The translations under genes and the position numbers were made by a program. This document shows, piece after piece, positions 15,700 through 23,622 of a stretch of DNA of 36,532 bases (the first letter of the stretch is position 1; the number at the start of each line of letters is the position of its first letter). The notes under the pieces were generated by a model, which was given only the letters and a program-made list of their open reading frames with translations, did not search any database and had not been told where the DNA came from. The stretch covers positions 1 through 36,532 of the forward strand of contig CAMBAN010000017.1 in the NCBI GenBank assembly GCA_945864145.1. The letters run 5' to 3'. This DNA is from an uncultured Lachnospiraceae bacterium (GTDB lineage: Bacteria > Bacillota > Clostridia > Lachnospirales > Lachnospiraceae).

Positions 15700-16117
15700 G
15701 TGCCTCCCCCTTTCTCTTCCATGATAAAATACACTTTCCTAGTTTCATTTTAAAATGAAACGCATACCTCGTCAACCTCTTTTTCACCCAGCTACAAGGA
15801 TACATAATAAACCTGATAAGCCTGCACATCAGCTTTGTGTAGCACCTTCCCAAAGTCTCAAAATAGAGAAATATCCCTATTGCACATCCCAGAACCATAT
15901 AGAATCTAAGTATCCCATTGTTTCCATAAAACAGCAAAAAAAAGCTGATAAAAAAGCATATCACGAGGTAAAAAAAATCCTCGATATAAATCAATATCTT
16001 CGCATGTTTTTTCAGCCTACGATAAACCAAAAGCTGGTCATATAAAAAAGAAAATCCTGCTCCCGTTCCAAGGGCATAAACCAAAAGCATCCATTCTCTT
16101 GTCAGTTCCTCATACAT
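15641..16117 (-). CDS. yabQ: Spore cortex biosynthesis protein YabQ
   Basis: A 158-residue membrane protein. It starts with a short polar segment, then hydrophobic helices at about 10-28 (LLVYALGTGAGFSFLYD, the family's opening motif), 45-65 and 68-88. A basic amphipathic segment and a very Lys-rich tail follow. In Bacillus YabQ sits in the outer forespore membrane and is needed for cortex formation. Its ATG overlaps the yabP stop codon (ATGA), so translation is coupled. Its end overlaps divIC by 59 bases. Confidence 0.88.
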   Translation of the reverse strand: MYEELTREWMLLVYALGTGAGFSFLYDQLLVYRRLKKHAKILIYIEDFFYLVICFFISFFLLFYGNNGILRFYMVLGCAIGIFLYFETLGRCYTKLMCRLIRFIMYPCSWVKKRLTRYAFHFKMKLGKCILSWKRKGEAHANARKEKKKQAKVSKKKK

Positions 16118-16413
16118 CAGCGAAACATCCTTGACAACAAATTTTCTCCCTTTTGCGCAAGTGTTGTATGCTTCGTATAAACAAAAGACTGAAAGGTGCC
16201 CTCTAAGTCCAACTCTCCCTGCTCAATGCTTAATCTATTGACATGCAGGTTTTCTCCCTTAATTGTGAGTATGCTGTCCTCTGTTATCACAACAACCTCT
16301 TTTGGTTCGTAGGAGCGTACATCCTGCACCCCTGTTATCTGACATTCATGTCGGTTTTTCATCTGAAGATCGTGTGACATTTTTTTTGCATTTGCAACTT
16401 GTCTTGCATCCAA
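16117..16413 (-). CDS. yabP: Sporulation protein YabP
   Basis: A 98-residue YabP/YqfC-family protein, small and beta-rich: ITGVQDVRSYEPKEVVV, then ILTIKGENLHVNRLSIEQGELDLEGTF, ending in a basic helix. In Bacillus yabP and yabQ are made in the mother cell under sigma-E and are required for the spore cortex. The start is probably TTG at 16413, with a GGCAGG site upstream; an internal ATG at 16380 has no ribosome site. It is followed by yabQ with a 1-base-shifted ATGA overlap. Confidence 0.88.
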   Translation of the reverse strand: MDARQVANAKKMSHDLQMKNRHECQITGVQDVRSYEPKEVVVITEDSILTIKGENLHVNRLSIEQGELDLEGTFQSFVYTKHTTLAQKGENLLSRMFR

Positions 16414-16465
16414 TCGCGAGCCTGCCTTTCCTTCAGCCCAATAGGCAAATGTCTACTTTCTATTC

Positions 16466-16492
16466 AATATATGCTCGCCCTTTTCAAATCAT
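16466..16492 (-). promoter_or_regulatory. Possible sigma-E-like promoter before yabP
   Basis: Minus strand: CATATATT (16466-16473) resembles the sigma-E -10 (CATACAAT), with GTAATGAT-type sequence about 14 bases upstream. This sits at the end of rqcP, where a mother-cell promoter for yabPQ would be expected. The match is loose. Confidence 0.3.
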
Positions 16493-16731
16493 TACAAGTA
16501 TTTGAATAATTCCTTTGCTTCATCCTTTTTAACAGTTTCCTGTACATCCAGGACTTCTACCTTGACATCCTTATTACCAAACTGAATCGTCAGCACATCT
16601 CCGACCTTTACATTCGCAGATGCTTTTGCAGGTTTGTCATTGATAAGAACTCGTCCTGCATCACAGGCTTCATTTGCCACTGTTCTTCGCTTGATTAATC
16701 TGGATACCTTTAAAAATTTATCTAATCTCAT
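16492..16731 (-). CDS. rqcP: S4-domain RNA-binding protein RqcP (YabO)
   Basis: A 79-residue protein made almost wholly of an S4 RNA-binding domain: MRLDKFLKVSRLIKRRTVANEACDAGRV, then LINDKPAKASANVKVGD. RqcP works with RqcH at stalled 50S-nascent chain complexes, moving tRNA-Ala during Ala-tail synthesis. Strong AGGAG site before ATG. The first gene of the rqcP-yabP-yabQ-divIC series; three hairpins separate it from hup. Confidence 0.93.
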   Translation of the reverse strand: MRLDKFLKVSRLIKRRTVANEACDAGRVLINDKPAKASANVKVGDVLTIQFGNKDVKVEVLDVQETVKKDEAKELFKYL

Positions 16732-16740
16732 AGCTTTCTC

Positions 16741-16883
16741 CTATATATAGAACAAAGAGTTTCGCTTGCGAAACTCTCGTGCCGAGCGCGGTCGTTTACG
16801 ACTCTCTTCCTCTTCGTGCGAGTGCGCATCCTGCCGGAGGCTTTTCATCGTATAGGAAAGAAATTGCCTATACGATGAAAAAG
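16741..16883. repeat. Palindrome-rich spacer between hup and rqcP
   Basis: AGAGTTTCGC-TT-GCGAAACTCT (16756-16777) is a perfect 10-bp hairpin. TTTTCATCGTATAGG (16842-16856) and CCTATACGATGAAAA (16867-16881) form a perfect 15-bp stem with a 10-base loop. The second shares its right arm with the T tract of the hup terminator. A 61-codon open frame over the region is an effect of these palindromes. Confidence 0.6.
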
Positions 16884-16908
16884 ACAACTGACATTCATCA
16901 GTTGTCTT
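16878..16908 (-). terminator. Terminator of hup
   Basis: Minus strand: AAGACAACTGA-TGAATG-TCAGTTGTCTT, a perfect 11-bp stem running into TTTTT. It begins about 19 bases after the hup stop codon. Confidence 0.9.
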
Positions 16909-16926
16909 AAGCATCTGTATTAACAA

Positions 16927-17202
16927 TTATTTGTTAACTTCGTCCTTTAATGCCTTACCAGCTTTGAACTTTGGAGCCTTAGCTGCTGCAATCTTCATTG
17001 TAGCACCTGTCTGAGGATTTCTTCCTTCTCTTGCTGCTCTCTCTGATACTTCAAATGTACCGAAGCCAACTAACTGAATCTTTCCGCCCTTTGCTAATTC
17101 CTTTGTAACAACCTCTGTAAATGCTGTTAATGCTTTCTCTGCATCCTTCTTTGTCATATCAGCCTGTTCAGCCATTGCTGCTACTAATTCTGTTTTGTTC
17201 AT
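16927..17202 (-). CDS. hup: HU-family DNA-binding protein
   Basis: A 91-residue nucleoid protein with the complete HU fold: MNKTELVAAMAEQADMTKKDAEKAL, the signature VGFGTFEVSERAAREGRNPQTG, and the DNA-binding beta-arm ending in KAPKFKAGKALKDEVNK. It bends and compacts DNA non-specifically. It has a strong promoter, a GAGGAG ribosome site and its own terminator, so it is an abundant single-gene transcript. Its place before rqcP is common in Firmicutes. Confidence 0.97.
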   Translation of the reverse strand: MNKTELVAAMAEQADMTKKDAEKALTAFTEVVTKELAKGGKIQLVGFGTFEVSERAAREGRNPQTGATMKIAAAKAPKFKAGKALKDEVNK

Positions 17203-17313
17203 TTTGAACTCCTCCTCTTATTTCATTGTCTCATCCGGACGCTTACAACCGTATGGTAACGCCCTTATTCTCATAAATGAACGATGTCTTACACAATCGG
17301 AACATCTATACTA

Positions 17314-17342
17314 TTTATATTCGATATACATAACTTTGTCAA
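17314..17342 (-). promoter_or_regulatory. Strong sigma-A promoter of hup
   Basis: Minus strand: perfect TTGACA (17337-17342), 17-bp spacer, TATAAA (17314-17319). The leader to the hup ATG is about 105 bases. Confidence 0.8.
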
Positions 17343-17425
17343 GGTAAAATCCCAAAAAACTGCGGTTTTATCAAGTTTTCCAAGGCTTTTTTGTGAAAAA
17401 AGACGAATTCTATGTTACCCTGATG

Positions 17426-19423
17426 TCAGTTTGTCCTTCCATACTTATTTCTTACAAAAAGCTGTACTTCATAAGGCTTTAGGAAATCCTGTTTTTCACC
17501 CTCCAGCATTTTGTAATTTCCATATAAATGGTATACTTTTTCTTCCTCTGTATGATTAATAACAAAGAGCCAGCATTGTCCTGCATTTTCTCGTGTCATC
17601 ATTTCCACACCCTCCGGTGCAGAGCCTAATTTGGTAAGTTCACATTCCTTAGCCAGATACTCTGTCAAATCTGATACCAGCTCTTTTGATGGCTCTGTAC
17701 CAACATACCATACCTTACCTTTTTCATATCCATTTTCTGTAATAGCCGGCGTGCCCTTATAAAAGCTTGTCCCATATTCACCAATGGCTTTTGCACCCTT
17801 TAAGGTAATGATGTCTGCCCACTTTTCTACCGGATACTCATTTTTCCCAAACAAAACAGAGCCCTCTTTTTCAAACAGACAGTCGTAATCTGCCACTTCT
17901 ATACCGCAGATATCTCCCAATTTGCCCGGCAGTTCCCGGTCAATCATGCACAAATTATGCTCATCCTTTACCCCTGTTCTCATCGTGAGCACCAAATGTC
18001 CTCCCTGCGCCACATAATCCATATAATGTTGCTCAAGCTCTGGGTTCATCAAATACTGTAAAGGTGCTACCACCAGTTTATAGCCGGATAGGTCATCCAT
18101 GCCCTGTACAAAATCTACCGGTATTTTCTTTTCATAAAAGCCTCTGTAATAAATCTGCAGTTCTTCTACATAATGCAAATCCGGATGATTGGGTTGGATA
18201 TCTAATGCATAATTTTGTCGGAAGGAATGAACAATTGCCACCTCCGGTGCAGGCATACTTCCCTGCATTTCATCCATATGCGGGGTAAAGGTATGAATGA
18301 GCTTCTTCGCCTCCTCATAAGTTCTGCCCGGTCTGCCACTATGTCCTAAAATGCCATGCCAATACTGCTCTGTACCCATCGCACAGGCTCTCCAGCGGAA
18401 AAATACCACACAATCTGCACCATGCGCAACGCTTTGCATGGCCCATGCTGACATTTGTCCCGGGTCTACTGCCCGTCCCATGGTACCCCAGCCTGCAATG
18501 CCCGCCTGCTGCTCCATGACCCAATATGGCTGCTTTTTGTATCCTCTTACCACATCCTGACAGGATGCCATTTCATAATCAGGCTGATGTGGCTGCTTCT
18601 GCCAGTTTCCTGCCGGATAGATATCATTGGAAACAAAATCTAAAAGCTCTCCTAAATCGTAATAATTTACTTTATTGTCAAAGCACATGTAATTATGTGT
18701 AATAAAATGGTTTGGGCAATTTTCTCTGATAATATCTGCCTGCCATTTTGCAAAATCTACTATCAAATCAGAGCAAAAGCATTTCCAGTCTAACATCGCT
18801 GACGGATTTTCTCCCACTGCGGTAATAAGCGGTGTGCCAATTTGTGAAAAGCTGTTATAGCCTTGGCTCCAGAAGGCTGTTCCCCATGCTTCGTTTAACA
18901 TTTCAATATTGCCATATTTTTTCTCCAGCCACTCCTGATATCTTTTTTTGCAGGAATTGCACATGCATAAATCTCCATGGGAATTTCCAAGCTCATTGTC
19001 AATCTGCCATCCTATCACTCCCGGATTCTCTGCAAATCTTTGTGACATAGCTGTCACAAATCTGCGAATATGCTCTCTGTATGCAGAATTTGACTGGCAG
19101 TCATGATGTCTACCGCCAAAATGTCTCACTCTGCCCTGCATATCTATCGGCAATATCTCCGGATTTTCTTCTATTATCCATGCAGGCGGAGCTGCTGTCG
19201 GCGTACCAAGCACTGTTTTAATACCATAACTGTCTAACAGTGCAACCGCTTCCTCTAGCCATTCAAAATGAAACTCTCCTTTCTTTGGCTCCATCTTAAA
19301 CCAGGAAAACTCTGCCATCCTTACTACCTGCACACCCATTTCCTGCATGAGTTTTGCGTCTGTCTCCCATCTGTCTTTATCCCAATGCTCCGGGTAATAA
19401 TCTACCCCAAAATGTATACCCAC
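17426..19423 (-). CDS. Beta-galactosidase, glycoside hydrolase family 42
   Basis: A 665-residue enzyme predicted to hydrolyse terminal beta-galactosides. The N-terminal barrel opens with GVDYYPEHWDKDRWETD, then MAEFSWFKMEP. WQIDNELGNSHG carries the acid/base Glu, and the nucleophile Glu is in WVMEQQAG. A GH42-type zinc site is seen in HDCQ and CMCNSC. The trimerisation and small C-terminal domains follow. It has no signal peptide, so it should act on imported oligosaccharides. The longest frame starts at TTG 19450, but GGAGG 9 bases before GTG 19423 and the family N-terminus favour GTG. It stands alone, divergent from the MerR-methyltransferase gene, with no transporter beside it. Confidence 0.94.
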   Translation of the reverse strand: MGIHFGVDYYPEHWDKDRWETDAKLMQEMGVQVVRMAEFSWFKMEPKKGEFHFEWLEEAVALLDSYGIKTVLGTPTAAPPAWIIEENPEILPIDMQGRVRHFGGRHHDCQSNSAYREHIRRFVTAMSQRFAENPGVIGWQIDNELGNSHGDLCMCNSCKKRYQEWLEKKYGNIEMLNEAWGTAFWSQGYNSFSQIGTPLITAVGENPSAMLDWKCFCSDLIVDFAKWQADIIRENCPNHFITHNYMCFDNKVNYYDLGELLDFVSNDIYPAGNWQKQPHQPDYEMASCQDVVRGYKKQPYWVMEQQAGIAGWGTMGRAVDPGQMSAWAMQSVAHGADCVVFFRWRACAMGTEQYWHGILGHSGRPGRTYEEAKKLIHTFTPHMDEMQGSMPAPEVAIVHSFRQNYALDIQPNHPDLHYVEELQIYYRGFYEKKIPVDFVQGMDDLSGYKLVVAPLQYLMNPELEQHYMDYVAQGGHLVLTMRTGVKDEHNLCMIDRELPGKLGDICGIEVADYDCLFEKEGSVLFGKNEYPVEKWADIITLKGAKAIGEYGTSFYKGTPAITENGYEKGKVWYVGTEPSKELVSDLTEYLAKECELTKLGSAPEGVEMMTRENAGQCWLFVINHTEEEKVYHLYGNYKMLEGEKQDFLKPYEVQLFVRNKYGRTN

Positions 19424-19581
19424 TCTGTTTTCTCCTCCATTATTCTTCAAATAATAACTCTCTATTTCTTATTGTCTTACTTTTTTCCACAATACACAAT
19501 ACCAATTTCATACAAACTCTTTGCATTTACTACCTTGTTTGAATGTACTACCTCTCTGCTGTCTATTTTGCAGTTGTGTGT

Positions 19582-19587
19582 TATAAT
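19582..19587 (+). promoter_or_regulatory. -10 element of the MerR-methyltransferase gene
   Basis: Perfect TATAAT about 46 bases before the ATG. No good -35 lies 17 bp upstream, which would fit a promoter needing an activator of the MerR kind, but the operator is not clear by eye. Confidence 0.4.
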
Positions 19588-19633
19588 GAAAAAAACAGAT
19601 AAGTTAACTACAAACCTGCTTTAAGGAGGCGTC

Positions 19634-20836
19634 ATGAAAAAGGAAGGATATTATTCATCAGGAGAATTTGCAAAAATGGCGCATATTACCAAAAAAACTT
19701 TAAGGTACTATGACGAACATCATATTTTGAAACCATCCTTTTTAACAGAGTCCGGCGCACGCTTTTACTCTGATGAGGATTTTGCGAGATTACAGCAAAT
19801 TTTGCTGTTAAAATATTTAGGTTTTTCCTTAGATGATATTCGTGAAATGACGATTAGCGATTCAGACTATCACTTTATGACTGACTCTTTAAATCTGCAG
19901 CTAAAGCTCGTACAGGATAGAATTGAACAGCTACAGATTGTAGAGAATGCCATTAAGGATACTGCCAAAGCGATTGCCGAGGAGCACACCATTGACTGGA
20001 ATCAAATGCTTAACCTTATCCATTTAACGGGTATGGAAAAGAGTTTGAAAAACCAGTATCAGAATGCCTCTAATATTTCTGCAAGAATTAATCTGCACAG
20101 CGTTTATTCTGCTAATAAGCAGGGATGGTTTCCCTGGCTATTTGAGCAATGTCAGTTAAAGCCCAGTATGCAGATTTTAGAAATAGGCTGTGGGGATGGT
20201 TCTCTCTGGTTAGAAAATAGCACCCGTATTCCTTCTGACATTTCTGTCACATTGACAGACGTGTCAGGTGGTATGCTACGTGATGCAAGACGTGCCATCA
20301 CCGGTACACTGCACAATGAAGATACACGTTTTCAGTTTCGTGTTGTAGATGCGCAAAAAATTCCTTTTGCTGATGAAAGCTTTGATTTGGTTATTGCAAA
20401 TCATGTGCTGTTTTATTGTGAAAATCTGGACTATGTCTGCGAAGAGGTTTCCAGAGTGCTCAAAAAAGACGGTGTCTTTTTATGCAGCACTTATGGGCAA
20501 AATCATATGAAAGAAATCAGCCAGCTGGTAGCTGATTTCGATGACCGTATTGTATTATCTGCTGAAAAGCTTTATGACCGTTTTGGAAAAGAGAATGGAG
20601 AGCAGCTGTTATCCAGGTATTTTTCAGATATTTCCTGGATATCCTATGACGACCATTTAAATGTTACTGAGCCTGAGCCTTTGATTTCCTATGTACTTTC
20701 CTGTCACGGAAATCAAAATCAATACATCATTGACCACTATAAGGATTTCCGTTCCTTTGTCAAAAAGAAAACAGAAAAAGGCTTTTATATCACAAAAGAC
20801 GCCGGCATATTCAGAACAAAAAAAGAGATGTGCTAA
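19634..20836 (+). CDS. MerR-family regulator fused to a SAM-dependent methyltransferase
   Basis: A 400-residue two-domain protein. Residues 1-75 are a MerR winged helix (YSSGEFAKMAHITKKTLRYYDEHHIL, then FYSDEDFARLQQILLLKYLGFSLDDI), followed by a dimerising coiled coil to about 125. Residues ~165-385 form a class I methyltransferase: motif I MQILEIGCGDGSLW, the acidic residue in TLTDVSGGML, and DAQKIPFADESFDLVIANHVLFY. In other MerR proteins this C-terminal place holds the effector domain, so SAM or a methylated substrate may be the signal. AAGGAGG precedes the ATG. Neighbours give no hint of the substrate. Confidence 0.9.
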   Translation: MKKEGYYSSGEFAKMAHITKKTLRYYDEHHILKPSFLTESGARFYSDEDFARLQQILLLKYLGFSLDDIREMTISDSDYHFMTDSLNLQLKLVQDRIEQLQIVENAIKDTAKAIAEEHTIDWNQMLNLIHLTGMEKSLKNQYQNASNISARINLHSVYSANKQGWFPWLFEQCQLKPSMQILEIGCGDGSLWLENSTRIPSDISVTLTDVSGGMLRDARRAITGTLHNEDTRFQFRVVDAQKIPFADESFDLVIANHVLFYCENLDYVCEEVSRVLKKDGVFLCSTYGQNHMKEISQLVADFDDRIVLSAEKLYDRFGKENGEQLLSRYFSDISWISYDDHLNVTEPEPLISYVLSCHGNQNQYIIDHYKDFRSFVKKKTEKGFYITKDAGIFRTKKEMC

Positions 20837-20853
20837 TTTTCACATCTCTTTTT
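20818..20853. terminator. Bidirectional terminator between the MerR-methyltransferase and rfbC
   Basis: AAAAAGAGATGTG and CACATCTCTTTTT form a 13-bp stem with flanking A and T runs. It overlaps the stop codon of the plus-strand gene and serves the converging rfb operon too. Confidence 0.9.
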
Positions 20854-20863
20854 ATAATCCATC

Positions 20864-21472
20864 TTAAAATTTAAAGGTATCCTTTAAGCCGACCCATTTC
20901 TGGTCCTTGTCACTTAAATTTAATGCTGTGCCATCTTCTAAAGCATAGCCTTCGCCTGATGCAGTGCCTTTATACTCTCCTACAAGTTGTGGCCACTTAA
21001 TACCGATTTCAGGGTCGTTCCATGCAAGACCGCCTTCATCACCCGGATGATAGAAATCTGTACATTTATAACAGAACTCAGCAAGCTCGGAAAGAACTAA
21101 AAATCCATGTGCGAAGCCCTGTGGAATATAGAACTGCTTTTTATTTTCCTCTGTCAGCTCTACGCCAAACCATTTACCGTAAGTTTCAGAATTGCTTCTT
21201 AAATCTACCGCTACGTCAAAAACAGAACCCTTTACGACACGTACCAGCTTGCCCTGTGGAAATTCTTTCTGGAAATGTAATCCGCGAAGAACACCCTTTG
21301 TAGAGCATGACTGATTATCCTGTACAAATACCATATTCAGTCCTGCTTCTTCCATGTCTTTCTGATTGTAGGTCTCCATAAAGTATCCTCTGGCATCACC
21401 ATGTACTGCCGGCTCAATCACGCAGAGTCCTTCAATTCCACCTACATTTTTTTCTACCTTAATCTGTCCCAT
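20864..21472 (-). CDS. rfbC: dTDP-4-dehydrorhamnose 3,5-epimerase
   Basis: A 202-residue cupin enzyme, third step of dTDP-L-rhamnose synthesis. It carries the signature DARGYFMETYNQKDM, the active-site His in VLRGLHFQ, GKLVRVVKGSVFDVAVDLR, and IPQGFAHGFLVLSELAEFCYKCTDFY with the catalytic Tyr. Last gene of the rfbA-rfbB-rfbD-rfbC series, 24 bases after rfbD. It ends at a bidirectional terminator. Confidence 0.96.
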   Translation of the reverse strand: MGQIKVEKNVGGIEGLCVIEPAVHGDARGYFMETYNQKDMEEAGLNMVFVQDNQSCSTKGVLRGLHFQKEFPQGKLVRVVKGSVFDVAVDLRSNSETYGKWFGVELTEENKKQFYIPQGFAHGFLVLSELAEFCYKCTDFYHPGDEGGLAWNDPEIGIKWPQLVGEYKGTASGEGYALEDGTALNLSDKDQKWVGLKDTFKF

Positions 21473-21496
21473 GTATCCTTAACCTCGTCTTTCCAA

Positions 21497-22444
21497 TTAC
21501 AAAGTTTCAATAATCTCCACTAAATATCTGTGTAGTGCATCCTGCCAGGTAGGAAGTGGTTTGAAACCATTTTCTACTAATTTGCTCTTATCCAAACGGC
21601 TGTTAAAAGGTCTTGCTGCCTTAGAAATACCATACTCTGCTGTCGTAACAGGTGCTACAGACAATCTGTCTTCTGCATACTCAGTGTGACCAAGTTCTAC
21701 AGCCTGCTTAAAAATTTCTTTTGTAAAATCATACCAGCTAATGTAGCCGCCTTCATTGGTTGCATGATAGTAACCGTATTTTTCTGTTTCCACCATATCA
21801 ATCAGTAATCTTGCAAGGTCAAATGTGTAGGTTGGTGTACCAATCTGGTCACATACCACTGTTAATTTATCATGTGTTTTTCCGACATTCAGCATAGTCT
21901 TGATAAAGTTCTTACCGTTTTTACCAAATACCCATGCAATACGTACGATAAAATACTTTTCTAAAGTATTTGCCACAGCAAGTTCTCCGGCAAGCTTTGT
22001 AGAACCATACACATTTAATGGCGCGTAGTCCTTGCAATCAGGCTGCCATGGAGTTTCTCCCTGTCCGTCAAATACATAATCGGTACTGATATATACCATT
22101 TTTGCATCTAATGCTTTACATACATCAGCAATATTTTGTGTACCTACTGCATTTACCAGGCGTACCTTTTCCTGTTTATCTTCATCTTCTGCAAGATCAA
22201 CTGCTGTCCATGCTGCACAGTGAATGACAACATCCGGTTTCACATCCTGTAAAACCTTCTCTACAGAAGCCTTATCCGTAATATCCATCGGTCTGTATTC
22301 CATAGTACAGACTGGTGTCCCATCCTGAATACCACTATACTCAGGCTGAATATCTGAGCCAATGCCTACATATCCACGACCTGCAAGCTCATTCATGACG
22401 TCATGGCCGAGCTGTCCGCCTACACCTGTTACAAATATCTTCAT
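21497..22444 (-). CDS. rfbD: dTDP-4-dehydrorhamnose reductase
   Basis: A 315-residue short-chain dehydrogenase that makes dTDP-L-rhamnose, the final step. Rossmann motif MKIFVTGVGGQLGHDV at the N-terminus, YISTDYVFDGQGETPW, and the catalytic YGSTKLAGE (YxxxK). Two ATGs are six bases apart; AGGAG is spaced eight bases from the second (22444), which I take. It is separated from rfbB by a highly structured 133-base spacer described on its own. Confidence 0.95.
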   Translation of the reverse strand: MKIFVTGVGGQLGHDVMNELAGRGYVGIGSDIQPEYSGIQDGTPVCTMEYRPMDITDKASVEKVLQDVKPDVVIHCAAWTAVDLAEDEDKQEKVRLVNAVGTQNIADVCKALDAKMVYISTDYVFDGQGETPWQPDCKDYAPLNVYGSTKLAGELAVANTLEKYFIVRIAWVFGKNGKNFIKTMLNVGKTHDKLTVVCDQIGTPTYTFDLARLLIDMVETEKYGYYHATNEGGYISWYDFTKEIFKQAVELGHTEYAEDRLSVAPVTTAEYGISKAARPFNSRLDKSKLVENGFKPLPTWQDALHRYLVEIIETL

Positions 22445-22469
22445 TTCCATATCTCCTTTTTATACTACC

Positions 22470-22588
22470 GATAAGCAGCGAGTAAATCCTTCGGATTCAC
22501 TCGCTGTGGCTATCGCCAAATAGTTTTAAACAGAAAAGCAAAATGGAATGTAAACACTCCATTTGCTTTCTATTTAAAACTGCTTATC
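22470..22588 (-). repeat. Structured multi-hairpin element between rfbB and rfbD
   Basis: An outer 9-bp inverted repeat (GATAAGCAG 22470-22478, CTGCTTATC 22580-22588) encloses three hairpins. They are a ~26-bp imperfect stem (22522-22582 region, AGTTTTAAA/TTTAAAACT outside, GGA/TCC inside), a small TGGC-TATC-GCCA (22507-22518), and CAGCGAGT.AATCC/GGATT.ACTCGCTG (22476-22506, one mismatch). The element overlaps the rfbB stop codon. It could be a miniature mobile element or a folded intercistronic RNA. Confidence 0.6.
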
Positions 22589-23603
22589 TGTTTGAGTACA
22601 TTTTTTCATAATAATTCTGGTATTCGCCGGAAATGATTGTTTCCCACCATTCCTTATTATCTAAGTACCACTGAATTGTCTTCTTGATACCATCTTCAAA
22701 TTTTGTCTCAGGTAACCATCCAAGTTCATTATGAATTTTTGTAGGGTCGATAGCATAACGCATGTCATGTCCTTTACGGTCTCCCACATGTGTAATTAAG
22801 CTTTCCGGCTTTCCTAATTCTTTACAGATAATTTTAACGATTTCAATGTTCTGTTTCTCGTTGTGTCCACCAACATTGTAAACTTCACCAACACGTCCCT
22901 TATGGATGATAAGGTCGATAGCTTTACAGTGATCTTCTACATATAACCAGTCACGAACGTTAAGTCCCTCACCATATACAGGAAGTGGTTTATCATTTAA
23001 TGCATTTGCAATCATTAATGGAATTAACTTCTCCGGGAAGTGATATGGACCATAGTTGTTTGAACAACGGCTGATTGTTACAGGAAGTCCATAGGTTCTA
23101 TGATAAGCCAATACTAATAAGTCAGCACCAGCCTTTGATGAGCTGTATGGGCTGCTTGTGTGGATTGGTGTTTCCTCTGTAAAGAATAAGTCCGGTCTGT
23201 CTAATGGAAGGTCTCCGTAAACTTCGTCTGTTGATACCTGATGATATCTCTGGATACCGTATTTTCTACAAGCATCCATTAATACTGCTGTACCCTTAAT
23301 ATTTGTATCAAGGAATACTTCAGGATTCTCAATGGAACGGTCAACATGACTTTCTGCTGCAAAGTTGACAACCATGTCAGGATGCTCTTCTTCAAATAAT
23401 TTATATACAGCTTCACGATCTGTGATGCTTTCTTTTACGAAACGGAAATTTGGGTTATCCATTACCGGTGCAAGTGTTGATAAGTTTCCTGCATATGTTA
23501 GGCAGTCTAAGCAAACGATACGATAATCAGGATATTTATTTAACATGTGAAAGATAAAGTTACTTCCGATAAATCCGGCTCCGCCTGTTACGATAATTGT
23601 CAT
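22584..23603 (-). CDS. rfbB: dTDP-glucose 4,6-dehydratase
   Basis: A 339-residue extended short-chain dehydrogenase, second step of the dTDP-rhamnose pathway. NAD-binding TGGAGFIGSNF, then NFAAESHVDRSI, the catalytic STDEVYGDL (Thr, Asp and Glu), and YSSSKAGAD (YxxxK). ATG preceded by AGGAGG. It lies 19 bases after rfbA. Its stop codon falls inside the outer arm of a downstream folded element. Confidence 0.97.
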   Translation of the reverse strand: MTIIVTGGAGFIGSNFIFHMLNKYPDYRIVCLDCLTYAGNLSTLAPVMDNPNFRFVKESITDREAVYKLFEEEHPDMVVNFAAESHVDRSIENPEVFLDTNIKGTAVLMDACRKYGIQRYHQVSTDEVYGDLPLDRPDLFFTEETPIHTSSPYSSSKAGADLLVLAYHRTYGLPVTISRCSNNYGPYHFPEKLIPLMIANALNDKPLPVYGEGLNVRDWLYVEDHCKAIDLIIHKGRVGEVYNVGGHNEKQNIEIVKIICKELGKPESLITHVGDRKGHDMRYAIDPTKIHNELGWLPETKFEDGIKKTIQWYLDNKEWWETIISGEYQNYYEKMYSNR

Positions 23604-23622
23604 TTTATTTTCCTCCTACTGA

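Noticed and set aside
16741-16926. 61-codon minus-strand frame between hup and rqcP
   Set aside because: It runs through the hup terminator and two palindromes; no ribosome site.
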